DNA from: Fremontodendron californicum
Lineage: Eukaryota > Streptophyta > Magnoliopsida > Malvales > Malvaceae
Direction of reading: 5' to 3'
DNA length: 64,000 nt
Assembly: GCA_030761205.1 (NCBI GenBank)
Contig: JAULJL010000003.1
Location: 2,790,001-2,854,000, forward strand
Shown: piece by piece, positions 1-12,100 of the stretch
Position numbering within the stretch: the stretch's first letter is position 1
How the letters are laid out: the number at the start of each line of letters is the position of its first letter
Program-made: the position numbers and the translations under genes
Notes under the pieces: generated by a model
The model's database searches: none
What the model was told of the DNA's origin: nothing
What the model saw: only the letters and a program-made list of their open reading frames with translations

Positions 1-104
1 AAATTGATTGTAAGGGCTCAAAAGAAATAATTTGCTTTGGACCAATAAAGTATGATTTATAGCCGTGTCTTATCTATGTTCTTGTTAATGCTAATTTCTT
101 GCAG

Positions 105-729
105 TTGCATTTAGGTTGTATGATCTGAGACAAACAGGGTTTATTGAGCGGGAAGAAGTGAGTAAACTCTATTTTTCGAGCTAGCAGTTCTCCCTGAGTT
201 TCCTGCAATTGTAGGAATTTAGCTAATTAGCTTTTGGTTGAATGCAGGTTAAGCAAATGGTAGTTGCCATTTTGATGGAATCTGACACGAAATTGTCAGA
301 TGACCTTCTTGAGGCTATCATTGAGCAAGTGAGCTTTCTGAAGTTCAATTCTTTGCTTTTACTTGTGTAGCTTTCTAGAACATTTGTTGCTTACAGGATC
401 TTCATGTTTTCTGCAGACATTTGCTGATGCTGATGCCGACAAGGATGATAGAATCAACAAAGACGAATGGAAAGAATTCGTGCTTCGTAATCCTAGCCTC
501 TTAAAGAACATGACGCTTCCTCATTTAAAGTGCGTGACTAGCCTCCTATTTCCTTTCTTTACTGGTTTCTTTTCCAGTATTGCATTCCTAATGTAATTGT
601 TTGCTCGACTCTTTACATATCCATGGTAACTTACTTTGTATTGTTGTTCTATATTATTTCTCATTCTTCAGGGACATTACTACCTTATTTCCCAGTTTTG
701 TTTACAGTACTGAAGTTGAAGACTTGTAA
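105..729 (+). CDS. CBL10: Calcineurin B-like calcium sensor (CBL10-like), 3' part
   Basis: Partial gene; the N-terminal exons lie left of the window. Four exons are visible: 105-157, 248-328, 417-529 and 672-729 (stop TAA), all with GT-AG introns, giving about 100 residues. Two EF-hand loops can be read: DLRQTGFIEREE in the first exon and DADKDDRINKDE in the third. The C-terminus carries the CBL-type FPSF motif (LFPSFVYSTEVEDL), whose Ser is the known site phosphorylated by partner CIPK kinases. CBL proteins bind Ca2+ and recruit CIPKs to membranes; CBL10 acts in salt tolerance with CIPK24. The closing TEVED segment and the wording of EF-hand 3 recall CBL10 more than CBL1/2/4, and Arabidopsis CBL10 lies beside GLDP1, which also has a homologue in this window. 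The N-terminal hydrophobic segment that defines CBL10 is not visible, so the subtype is an inference. In the last loop position 6 is Asp instead of the usual Gly. Confidence 0.88.
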
Positions 730-2733
730 CATGGAGTGATTTTAGACCAAAATGCGATATGATGTAAGCGCACAAGACTATTTATTTAGTAGATCCTGCT
801 TTCAAAAAGCTTTGGTCCATGTCTCATTGCCGGAGATGAAGTAAACAGTGTTGATGTCCTTTGAGGGTGAGGTGGTAAATCTGATGGTCTGAGGTCCTGT
901 AGAGGAAGAAAAAGGTTAGAGGGTGTCGGAGATTGGTCTCCGGGACGCATTTTGATGTTTAAGTCAGTATTTGTGGGAGAGAGAAAGTGGGAGAGAAAGC
1001 AGAATAACAATAAGAAGACTGTTTAGAGTGTATACTGTTGGTTAGCTCCTATAAGCGACCTGTCTCGTGCCACGTGTTTGCTTCTGATTGGGGTTTGGTG
1101 GTGACTCAACGGTATGAGCGATCTCGTCATAATGGTTATAGCAGTTGATGTATCACGTAGTTCGTGAGGTGCTAGGCGAAATGACCTTTGAGGGGCTGAG
1201 GGACGTCCACGTGTCCTCTCAGAAGTTAGCCTGAATTGCTGGGTTTGATGGATTGGACCCTGAGCTTGGTGGGCTTGACTGATGGACTTGGCGGACTTAG
1301 GAGGCTTAAGAAATAGCATGTCCTCCATTCCATGTAAGGACCAACAGAAAGTGACAGTAAACAAATCATTTTGATTTAAGCTCTCTCTCTAGCTATTAGC
1401 GTGGCATGTAAATATATGTATATTTTTTTTACTTAATTTAGCAACTATGTTGTACAGTAGAAAGATTTCAAATTGAGTGCATTTTGTAACGAGCTTGTGA
1501 AGGATAGTTCTCTTAGTTTTGCTTACCTTGTGCAAGTAACTTCTCCTTGTTAATGAAATGCTGGAAAGCCTACATTAATTCTGGTGGGTCTATCTTATTA
1601 CCTTGAAGTTTAAGGGAAGAAATCTTTCTTAAATGTCTGTCTTGCACTGGAAATCTTTTGATTGACCAGATTCACCAGAAGCAGTAATTAGGCAGGTGGC
1701 CAAAAAGAGAGGAATTCATGCCCATACAATCCAAATATCATTGGAAGAAATTGAGCAAAGAGTGGATTGGAGAACATGTTATTGCAATGGAGTAAAAAGG
1801 GTTGTCCTGTTTGATTAGGGTCCTTTGGTTTGGTGCAGTTGAATCAAACCCTGTTGATGTAGGAAAGGATTAGATGATAAACTTTATAGCCACAAAATCA
1901 ATGTTGAAAAAAATCGTATCGACTTGTTGGATTGGTTTAATCAAAAGTCAATTTGGTTCGATATATATTATAGAAGTGAAAATTTAAGAAACTTGTGAAA
2001 AATTAGTTGAATCGGTAAAAAATTAAAAATCAATTTTTATTTTTAAAAATTATTGTATAGGATGAGATTTGAATCTTTAATTTTTTTAATTTATATTAAA
2101 ACTCATATCATTTAATCAAATATATATTTTTATTAAATATTTTTTACATTTAATATTTAAAATTTTTAATTAAATCGTTCGATACCGCTTGGATTGATGA
2201 CTAATTTGACTTTCAATTCAAGTTTTTAAACATTGCTAAAAAATTTTGACAAAAAAAAAAGAAGGAAAAATACCGTTTAAATATTGAAAGAATAGAATCC
2301 CCAAAAAACAACTTAATTGTTCTTGTAATGAAAACTCAGCTCTCTTTAAAATAAGTCATCCTTCCGCCCTAATGAGATTGATTCCTCCTCCAATTATCAA
2401 AAAAAAAAAAAAAAAAAGATTGATTCCTCCAATGGAATAATATTAGTGATGTCCAGAATATGACTTCATTTTTTATTTTTCAAGTTTTATAAACATTTAA
2501 AATAATACACTACTACTACTCCTTAATTTTATTTTTTCTGTTAAATTTAATTTGTTCTCTAACCCGAAGAGGCATCAAGTTCTTGCAATTACCCCCTTCT
2601 AATGCGATCCACGTGTAAAAGATTCTCCAAATATACACCTCCAGTCCACACTTCCCAAAGAAAGAGTATTCTCCATCTTTCCTTCTATCTCTTTCTTTTG
2701 TTTCAAGCCTGTTCGAGCATTTGAGTAACAGCA
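730..2733. other. Intergenic DNA with degenerate AT-rich repeat
   Basis: No supported gene. 730-1380 is of mixed composition and includes the CBL 3' UTR; two small minus-strand reading frames there (786-1010, 1023-1364) show no recognisable family. From about 1890 to 2240 the sequence becomes AT-rich and resembles degenerate dispersed repeats found elsewhere in the window (a GATGAGATTTGAATCTT stretch near 2060 recurs in altered form near 23178). 2398-2418 is a poly-A run. The last 200 bases are probably the promoter and 5' UTR of the next gene. Confidence 0.5.
2610..2615. promoter_or_regulatory. G-box/ABRE-like CACGTG in putative promoter
   Basis: A palindromic CACGTG (context ATCCACGTGTAA) lies 119 bp upstream of the ATG at 2734. 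G-boxes bind plant bZIP and bHLH factors. The position fits a promoter or 5' UTR element, but the motif alone is weak evidence. Confidence 0.35.
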
Positions 2734-4885
2734 ATGGCGGACAAGCCAAGCCGAGGATTGGTGTTATACGGGGACGGGTTGGCCCGTTTCATTGAACCAT
2801 CACATACCCATCTCCACTCTCTCGCATCTAAAGCCAACTGTGGTTTCTTGAGCCTCCCTAATGCTCCTCCTTCAGGTTCCCATTCTCTCTTTTCAATTCC
2901 TTGTATTTTTTTTTTCTTTTTCATTTTCAACTCCCATTTTAGACAGTGGGTAATAAGGTATAATCTCTTTAAAATACACCCAAACATAGTAAGATTGATT
3001 CTTTTTTTTTTTTTTTTTTATTGCGGGGAAAAAAGTACCACCTTTTCTAATTGGTTTGGTTGTTTTTATTGAAATCGATTGTTGTTTGTGCATTAAGAAA
3101 CAAATTTAATTGTCTGGAAGGGATTGATGTGATAATGGGTTGCTTAGTTTATCGTTCTTTTATTTGGTACTTAGAGCTTACACAGATTGTTTGGAAGTAG
3201 AGACCTTGGTATGACAGAAAAGCTTACACAGATTGTGATAATGGGTTCTATGTTAGTTTAATAGTTTTCAAATTAGCAAGTAAATGTAAAAGTGTAAGTC
3301 TTTGCTCCATTACATTGATAATTCGTCTCTATTCACCTTGTCTTCAAGGCTCAATGTTTATAACCTTATAGTTATTGTGCCTAGTTATATTTATTTGTTT
3401 TATTTCCACCACTCATGATATTCAGATACCAATTTTTCAACTTGCTCCCCCCTCCTTAGAAATTAAATTCATGCTTCTTTTTGCATTTCTAATTGTTGTT
3501 ATTCATCCACCATTATTGGGATTCACTTGGATTTAGATTGCAGAAAGCGAGGATGATAGGATAGTAAGAGAGTTTGCTGTACTTATTGATGCGTGTGAGG
3601 CATATTTTAACAAGGTGAGATACATATTATTCTAGGTAATTTGAAAGTGAAATTTCATGATAAATTCTTTAATGCTCTTTGGTTTTGTCAGAATGGGCAA
3701 CTTTCTAGTGAAGCTAAGTCTCAGAAGTCATCCTTGATTCCAACCATGTCAGAGAGGTATTATCATGCACTTGCTTGGTTCTTCTTATTATTAGTGATGA
3801 GAATATGCCAGCCAACATGTTTCTTTATCTCACTTCAGGTTTATGGGAATGAGAGCTGCTCTATTCACTAAGAATTCTAGTTTGAAATCTTTTGGAGAAA
3901 AACTTGGCTTCAATGTATTGGACTTGACTGGATTATTTGGAAGTAGCAATTCTCCCCCTGCACCGTCAGTTGATAATTTGGCTTCTGAGTTGCTGACCTT
4001 ACTTGGATTCCAAGAAGGGAAGATAATGGAATCCAACCAGTTTGATTTAGTAATTTTGCAGATTGGGTCTGGGGAGAATTTGAATGTTGAAAAAGGCAAA
4101 GCTGCTACAAGAGACATGGAATTCATGAATGCTCTACTTGGTGCTATTATGCTTGTAGCTCAGCCTGGAACTGAAATTGGTTCCCGTCTACACTTGTCCC
4201 TTGTGATGGGCTATGGGTATGTGTTAAAGGCTGATGATCCTGGTTTGTCAATTTTGAGCCCAAACTATGAGAAGAATCCTCATCTTTCATCACTTTTCCC
4301 TCATCAGAGTTACACCATGAGAGGAGAAAGTCCAAGAAATGATGCTCGGTAAGAAAAACTTTGTCGATTCTTGTTCTGCAAGTTGACATTTTATGTGTAT
4401 TTAACTAATTTATGATCAACAGGCACCACAGTCCCATGTTAATTGCCCAATATCAGTATGCTGTAACCCGCAAGGATATGGTAGAGACTTTTTCTTTTGA
4501 AGATTTCAAAGAGGTATAAATTGATGCTAGCTCTAGTTGTAGTTTGTTAGATTATGTTATGAAGTAATTTTGACTACCTCATGTCTCCAAACCTGCCTCT
4601 TTCCAATGCTACTTCATAACCTAATTGAAATGGTGCATTGGAACATGACAAATAACCTCGGTATCATATGTTCTTAATTTGGACGGGTTCTGCATGCATA
4701 TTCATCCAGATTCCAGAATATGGTATATATTAGTTTTATTGATTTAATACTTGTTTCAGTTTTTTGTGCTTATTATATTAGGTACTTTTTCATTGCAGCG
4801 TTCTGGAAATCTCACCATACCAGCTGACAGGTTGCTGCATGAGATAGCGTTTAAGCTTTGGAAGGCGCCCAAATATGGTGCATAA
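2734..4885 (+). CDS. Conserved plant protein of unknown function, six exons
   Basis: Exons 2734-2875, 3544-3614, 3692-3756, 3839-4348, 4423-4513 and 4799-4885 sum to 966 nt, a 321-residue protein. All junctions are GT-AG and keep one frame. The start MADKPSRGLVLYGDGLARF follows a short promoter-like stretch. I see no transmembrane segment, signal peptide or familiar catalytic motif; the large fourth exon holds the most conserved-looking part (SERFMGMRAALFT, DLVILQIGSGENLN, HLSLVMGYGYV). The clean splicing and even composition argue for a real expressed gene. Given its position next to a CBL10-like gene, the uncharacterised Arabidopsis genes near AT4G32960/AT4G32970 are the first to compare; I recall a BRISC/BRCA1-A complex label for those but cannot confirm the relation. 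An alternative last exon at 5157-5197 is possible: splicing from 4877 would replace the final GA by a 13-residue tail, again in frame (332 aa). Confidence 0.82.
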
Positions 4886-5671
4886 GAGGAACTTTATTTG
4901 TCCCCATTTACAGGACTTAAAATTCAACTTTTCAATATAAGCTCAAAATAAGAAAAGTGATAAGCTTATCGTGCATCCTATTCCTATACTCTTGAAATCC
5001 TTTTTCTTTGGTGATGATTTTCTTGATCTTTTCTCAAGCTGACTATTGTCCTTGTGTAATTCAGACATGATCTTACACTTTCTCACTATTGCAGTTTTGA
5101 TCTGAACTTTATTATATGCTCACAATTAAATGTGTTTCTGTTCTTATTGTATCCAGTCTCTGAGCCTCCTGGCTGGAGAGCTGGGTGCAAATGCTGATAT
5201 GATTGTTGTTCATTTGTGCTTTGCTTGGCGGTTTTGTGAAAACAATTTGCATAAACGAGAAAATGAAGTATAGTATGCTAATAACGAGCTAATTTCTACT
5301 ACAAAATGCCCCAACTTCAGAGGACGAACAATGCAGCCTGAGAGGATAAATATTTGGGTTAATGTGGCCGTGGGAGTTGTTTCCAACCCCAGCGAGCCCT
5401 TAGCACAGGCTGGTTGGCGGTCAGAATCAGTCATTTTGGGGTTTATATTCTACTTGAAGTGCTTTTGCCATCTTGAAAGCGGTTCACTTGAGCGTTTAAT
5501 TTCAGAAAACATCCAAATTAAGGCACTCATTTGATTTTATATTCAAAGTTCCCATCAAAGTGCATTGGATTTGAAACAAAAACCAAACTGTACCAAGTAT
5601 GCGTCTTTCAACTGACAAAAATTCAACTTTAATGGGAAAAAAAACCTCTAACTTTCCATTAAGGTTTTGAC
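4886..5671. other. 3' UTR / possible alternative last exon, then noncoding
   Basis: A pyrimidine-rich stretch ending in ATCCAG at 5156 precedes an in-frame 13-codon extension for the upstream gene (5157-5197, stop TGA). The rest has no supported coding region; a plus-strand frame at 5331-5534 has no recognisable family and is probably UTR or intergenic. Confidence 0.45.
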
Positions 5672-5890
5672 TCAGTAAGTACCCAACAGAAACCATCCCA
5701 TAAGGAGCCAACCAGTACTAAGCCCAATGAAAGGTGCCGCCAACCAGGAGACAACTGGGAGTGGAGTCCAAACTAGACAGCAAGGAAACTTCGTTTTCTT
5801 TGGATCAATTTCATCTAGAGGCCACAGGTCATGCTGAATTCTAGATGTAGAACTCACATGTTCAACATCATAAGCTGTTTTTAGATCCAT
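5672..5890 (-). pseudogene. Truncated TMEM222/DUF778 gene fragment
   Basis: Read on the minus strand from an ATG at 5890, the frame gives MDLKTAYDVEHV..., then DPKKTKFPCCLVWTPLPV and VSWLAAPFIG. The CCLVWTPLP-VSWLAPFIG block is the hallmark of the TMEM222/DUF778 family (small membrane proteins of unknown function). After the PFIG end (about 5723) the family's next block (HVGICREDG-like) is missing; the frame runs into unrelated sequence and stops at 5672. I did not find the rest of the protein downstream. The block also has an extra Ala (WLAAP, family WLAP). A splice-acceptor-like TTGCAG sits upstream of the ATG. The simplest reading is a duplicated 5' exon that lost the remainder, but an unrecognised donor or a distant second exon cannot be excluded. 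Confidence 0.6.
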
Positions 5891-5992
5891 TATAGGAAGT
5901 CTTCCACTCGGGCATATGGCTCTCTGCAATTCTAGGTGGTGAACCATCACCATTTCAAACAACATCCTCAGACATAATTGACATGTTCTCAA

Positions 5993-8652
5993 AGCAATTA
6001 TCCAATCACAAAGACGATAGGCTCATTCTAAAATAACTACATAATAGTTTTACTTTAGAAAAAAAAAAAAAAAATCAAAAGAAACATATGACATCAACAG
6101 GTAAATGCCATACAAAGGAAGGCAAGAAATTGTGGTAAGATTGCAAAACTGCCAAATGTCAATACATGATGAATAAGTATAAACATAACTCGCACTACCA
6201 TTCATAATTGAGTGAAAATCCATCAAACCTTTGCATAAATTTAAAGTCCATCAAGATCCAAAATAATCTAATAGAACAAATGAAGATTCATTACCTTGAT
6301 ATACTGGCACATTTATGAATCCTAACTTCTTCAATTCACCAAATCAAATGCTCTACATTCTTGTCTATTTCAACACTCACACTCGCTCCCAAGAAATAGG
6401 AATGGCGCCAAACCTGATTGACCTAGTATCTAGTTATCATCCTTACAGCCTCGACTAACATCCTTTTTGGCCCTTTGTTGTATCTACTTCAACTCAAACC
6501 AGATCTTCTCTCCTGTATTTGGCAGCATCATTCTAAAATTTTACCCAAAATAAAGACTCACTATGGCATTGAAATTGCCCCATAGCCGAAAGTTAACATC
6601 AGCTCAAGGGTGTCACTGGCGAAATAGCCACATTATGAGTGGAAGAACACCAAACGGATAAAATCTCCTTCATTCATCAATAATGACTAAAAACCACCAT
6701 TTCACTGAGAAAGAAATTAAAAACTTTCTAAGTCAGGGGTACAATGGAATGCAAAATTTGAATCTTAAAGTTATCTTCTTAAAAAAGAAGTTTCTCCTCA
6801 TGTTCAAAACCAGCAGAAACAATGCCAACTTTCTTTAAAAAGATCTCCATTTAGCTTTAGTTGTTAAATTTATATTACAAGGCCCCGGGAAAATATTAAA
6901 AGCGCAAAAACTCTAAAACATAATTATTTTATCTTTAATAATGATTTATTTATTTTTTTAACTATTTTATCTTATTAAAAACAGTTTGGCATCGTTAGAT
7001 TGATCAAACAATTAGTAATTGACGGTAGTTGATTTTGATTGATACAAATATATTACACTTTGGACTCCAAATCCTAGGAGGACTTATTTAACTCTCTCTA
7101 TATTATTTATATCCTAACATAAATCTACTTTGTGCTCATATATATCTTCGTTTTAGTGCTTCATAAGTCAAAAAGTTTCTTTAAAATTCTTGTGCTTTGA
7201 ATAAAAAATTGTCGGCACAAGTAAGTATGATAGTGATTTACTTTTGGTTTATTATTATCATACCTTATATTTTGATTTTGTCATACATAATGTTTAAAAT
7301 ATTATATATTTCTATAAATTTTAAAACGTTTGTTTATATATTCATGTCATATTAATGTTTTAATTATTTTTTTCGTATTATATTTGTATTGTATAACCAT
7401 ATTGTATCCAAAATTATAAAATCTATTTGAGATACAATCTGACAAGAAAAAATAATTTAGCACTCGTGCACTGTGCAGTAATTGAAACAAATCTGAAAAC
7501 ACGTACTGGTTCATGACATTAGCTAAATCTTACAGTGGTCAGCAAATATTTTTTTTATTTGACTCCTTCAGCAAACTCTGAGAAACTTTCTACTAAGCTT
7601 TTCGGTTTGAGTTTTATCTCTTGGCCGGAGGGAATTGGTTTGCCGCGAGAATTAACTTTGTTTACATACTATACAAGTGAAGTGAAAGATGCAATTTTAG
7701 TTATAGGAAAAATATAACTAAATAAAAAATAGAGACGTTGTCTAAACTTTGACAAAATCGAGCTCTTTAACGAGATTTCATGAGCAACTTTAGGTTAAAA
7801 ACTTTAATTAAACTATATGACTTTTTTCTTGAAAATATTTTGCAAGGTTTTTTTGAAAGATACTGTTGACATGTCATAAGAAAAGATGATCTTTTCGGTT
7901 TTTCTTGAAAAATTGATAAATGTATATTGTTATATTTTTTTTTATAAAATATAATAATAATAGATGCATAATCAAAACTAATATAAACTAAAGATTTTCA
8001 CTTTATATACATAAAAATTGTAAAATAGATCATAAATGCTTGCAAACAAATAAATGAAAAATAATTATTATAATTAGTATTGGGTCTGGGATTACTTAAT
8101 GTTGGAATCAACTTGATTTTTTATGGTGTGGGATTATGTATTGGGTGTTTGGGAAGAAATTTGTACTCAATAGTTCACTTAATTAGTGAGCTCATTATAA
8201 GTAAATGCTCATTCATTGTGCTTTGCATAAATATAATTTATGGTGGCTGTTTTGCTTGTCTTCCAAAAATAAAAATAAAAAATTATAATTAGTATTTGGT
8301 AACTGTATATATAACAATGCTTACCCTTAAAAATTCAAAGGGAAAAGAGAATCATAATGGTCTCACAGCAGCACCACACCCCAATGTGAAAAGCTCTGCT
8401 CTATCTTATGAATCATGCAATCATGAATGAAAAAATTAAGCACTGCTAATGCTAGCTTTTTCAATTTTCAACTTTCAACTTTCAATTTTCTAATTTTCTT
8501 TTGTTGATCCTTGGCTTGCAGATCCATCATCTATCATCCATCTACCGGAGACTCAAGAGAGAATTCAAAATATAAGATTGTTACATCTATCATTACATGA
8601 TTAATTTGAATATATAAATTATTGTTTATTCTATCAACTTTTTCTGTCAATT
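5993..8652. other. Intergenic, no gene seen
   Basis: AT-rich sequence with no long or family-like reading frame. It contains poly-A at 6059-6074 and many short T tracts. The 60-70 codon frames at 7535-7717 and 8080-8292 have no recognisable motif and look like chance. Confidence 0.5.
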
Positions 8653-9183
8653 GTTAAAACTAAATGGGTAAATTTGAAAAACATGCTGTCAATAATAAAT
8701 TATTGTTAAATGGTATAATGAGTAAAAATTATTTGAAAAAAAATGAACAATTAAAAATTATTAAGAAGGAAATTGTAAAGACAAAATTACTCTTGATAAA
8801 AAACCTTCTCCTTCATTTTTCTCTTATTTCTTAATTTATTTTTTAATTAAAAAATAAAGTTTTCTGAAAATATTTTTTTTTAATTTTAAAAAATATTTTT
8901 TTTAAATTTTAAATATTTTTTTTACTTTTTTAATTAAATTTTTTAAAAAAATAACATTATTTTTTCTTTAATTAAAATTTTTTTTAAAAAATAATATTTT
9001 CTTAATAGAGGAGAAAGAAAAAGTAGATTTTTTCATTAAAAGTAATTTTGTCTTTACAATATCCTTTATAATAATTTTTAATTGTTCATTTCTCTTTTTC
9101 AAATAATTGTTATCCATTATACCATTTAACAATAATTTAACTATTAACAGTATGTTTTTCATATTTACCCGAACTAAATTAAC
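8653..9183. repeat. Foldback element with about 175-bp inverted arms
   Basis: The left arm (about 8653-8830) and right arm (about 9008-9183) are reverse complements over most of their length. Shared blocks include TTATTGTTAAATGGTATAAT, ATGAACAATTAAAAATTATT and TTGTAAAGACAAAATTACT, read directly on the left and as the complement on the right. The 180-bp centre is almost only A and T and is itself partly self-complementary. No reading frame for a transposase lies inside. This looks like a MITE or foldback-type non-autonomous element; a clear target-site duplication was not seen. A transcript through it would form a long hairpin. Confidence 0.8.
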
Positions 9184-12100
9184 TGATTTTTTTACTTTGC
9201 TATTTATTAAATTTTAGATTTTTTTTAACAATAATTATGCATATTGTTTTACATTTTATATACTTATTATTAATTCTATTTATTGTTATGATAATGTATA
9301 GTTGAAGCTCCGGTTTATTCAATAATAAATCACATCCATAATTTTGAAGAAAAAAAATACAAACAAACCAATGTTCGAATCCCTTTATATTTATCTTATT
9401 ATTTAATATTCGAAATTTTAGATATATTTGTTACACATCTAAATTGTGTATTATAAATACTTTTAAAAAAATATAAGAATTTGTCGTACAATTTGTAGTA
9501 CTTCCAATTATATTCAACTCATTGAGACATCAAACAATCAAGCTACACAGAGTTAGAAAAAAAAATTGACTGATTATGTGTACTTTTATCTACTTCATAT
9601 GAGAAAGAAGGTTAGTATTATATAAAAAATTAAGAAGACTTTAGCAAATATAAAAATTTTACTATGATAAATTTTAGATTAAACTGGGTGCAACAGATTT
9701 TGATTAGTAGTAAATTTATTTTGATTGCTAATGGATTTATCAAATTCAATATATATTAACTTATTAATTTTGAAATTAAATACAAATAACAAAAGAACTC
9801 ATATAAAAACAGCAAACATATAGCTAGAACCATAATCAAACTTGATTACGCAGTCTTCATACCTGAATTGAAGTTCTTCTTTGCAAGAGATACTTCAGTG
9901 AATAATTGTTGTTGAACCTCAAACCAACAACTCCTAATCATCTACAAATAAGCCAAAAAATCACATTAAAAGAACAAACATGCAAGATGAATTTGAACAC
10001 TCAAAACTGAATTTCAAAGAAAAAAAATAATATCAGAACATTAAAAACCAAGCCATGAAAAAAAAATTGAAGATCTCAATGAGAAGACCAATCATTCTTA
10101 ATATTGCCCTTCATCGACTGAAAATGTGAAAATGTGCTTGGAACACATATGGTGTAATAGCTGCTCCCAAAAGCAAGAAAACTATTTAAAGAACAAATGA
10201 CTAAGTCAGTGGACAGAAGTATGGGCTAACATTGGGTGCAACATACAGACTATTAAAAGATTGCCTAATCCTAACTCTTATACTCCTAATGTGTTCTATC
10301 CTCCTTAACCTATTCAACCTAACCTAACCAAATCAAAAGAATTAATTTGATTAAAAGTTGAAAACTCACTGGTTAAAATAATAGCTTTTACATTGTTTCT
10401 ACCTATCTCCTCATCAAATTTCTCTTTTGTTCCCACAATTACTGCAAGGAAAAAAATCAAATCACAATTTCATAAGTGAAGAACTAAAAAAGAAATGAAA
10501 AGAAAGCAACAAAGAGAAAACTACAACAAAAGTAATAATCATCTAGAACATTCAAAACTATAAGAATCACCATTCACCATGCATCATACTCTATTTGTTT
10601 GGTTCTCAACATTAAAAAGGATCTCTAAAGAAGAGTTCTCCCATATTTTTCACTCTTTTTTCAACTCACATCAATCTTTCTTCATGAAAGTTCTCTTACT
10701 TATTAAAGCTGAACATTGCACAGACCCCGATTTTCCTTTGACCTTTGTTCACAATTATTAAACAAATAACTTGAAAATTAGATTTTCAACTTGCTGCTTT
10801 TGTTTTAGAATTTATAAGAAGTTGATAATCAAATCTAAAAACCAATGCTTTACAAAATTAAAGTAGATTTGAAACTTACAATGGTCAGGATGCAAGGAGC
10901 TGTGGGCATTGAATTCTTTAAATTTTGGAAGATGGGAGTTAGTTGAATCCTGCATTTCTTTTCTTTTATTTGGCTCTGGTTACTATGGGGAAAACCCCTG
11001 AAATCCAGCAGTAGCCATGAAACATGAGCCGATGGACCAAACTTGTGGTTTTGAACTAAATTAAAAATTCATAGGTGATATATACTAATCAATTTGCTAC
11101 TAAAAATGATAATCCCATTAAGCAATATACTAATTAATTCATAGCTTTAAAGCAATATCTTGGAAGGAGCTCAAATAACAATAACATGCTTGCAGGTAGA
11201 AGAATAGATAATCCCATTAAGAGCAGCCTGAATGTCAATAAAGTAATGAATGTTATCATAATCAATTATGGTGAATATTGATGATGGAAAGAGCCAAAAC
11301 CGCAAATAACAACCGTAACATCTAACATCGAGCTACAATCTTGATCAATTTTCGTTTTTTAGCAAAATTCGAATACTACACAGAAGTTTTGCATGATGAA
11401 AATAATATAGTTAAAAGCCTGCATAAACTGTAATCTACATCCAATCTTTTCAATCAAATAAAGGCTACCAAGCTTTGCAAATTAATCTCCTAAACAATCA
11501 AATAGCTGTTGTAAATCACTCTCGATTTCCACATAATTATTGATAGTCTCACCATTTCAGGCAAATATTGAAACTTTTCAATCGCGAATAAGTTCCTCAG
11601 TGTGATAATCAGATAAAGATAAGTCCGAATCTTGGATCTCCATCCCGACCAAAAGCTCACTCTTCTTTGAGGGGTACATCATTTAACAAATAGATGAGCT
11701 ATATGAAATGGTTAAAACCCAATTGTTAGGCAATAACCCAGCAAAAAGAATCAATTCCAAAATCAAGGTACTAAATAACTTTATCAAGTGGACTCAAAGC
11801 ATGCCACTAATATTTGAAAGAAGTTGAAATAACAGAACGTAATGGGATTGGATTAAAAAAAAAACAACAAAGTTTGTAAGTTATCATTAAAAAAAATTGA
11901 CCACATGCTTATTTATACCTTTAAAAACCCACAACATTGTATAAATTTATTTTAACTATTGTAAATTGATGAAAATCATTAAAATACAATATAATAGAAT
12001 TCTCACTTCTAACAAAATAAAGAAATTAAAAATCAAACAAACTAACAAATAAACATATAATTTAAAATATGTAATTTTTTTGCTAGAAGTTAGAGACTAT

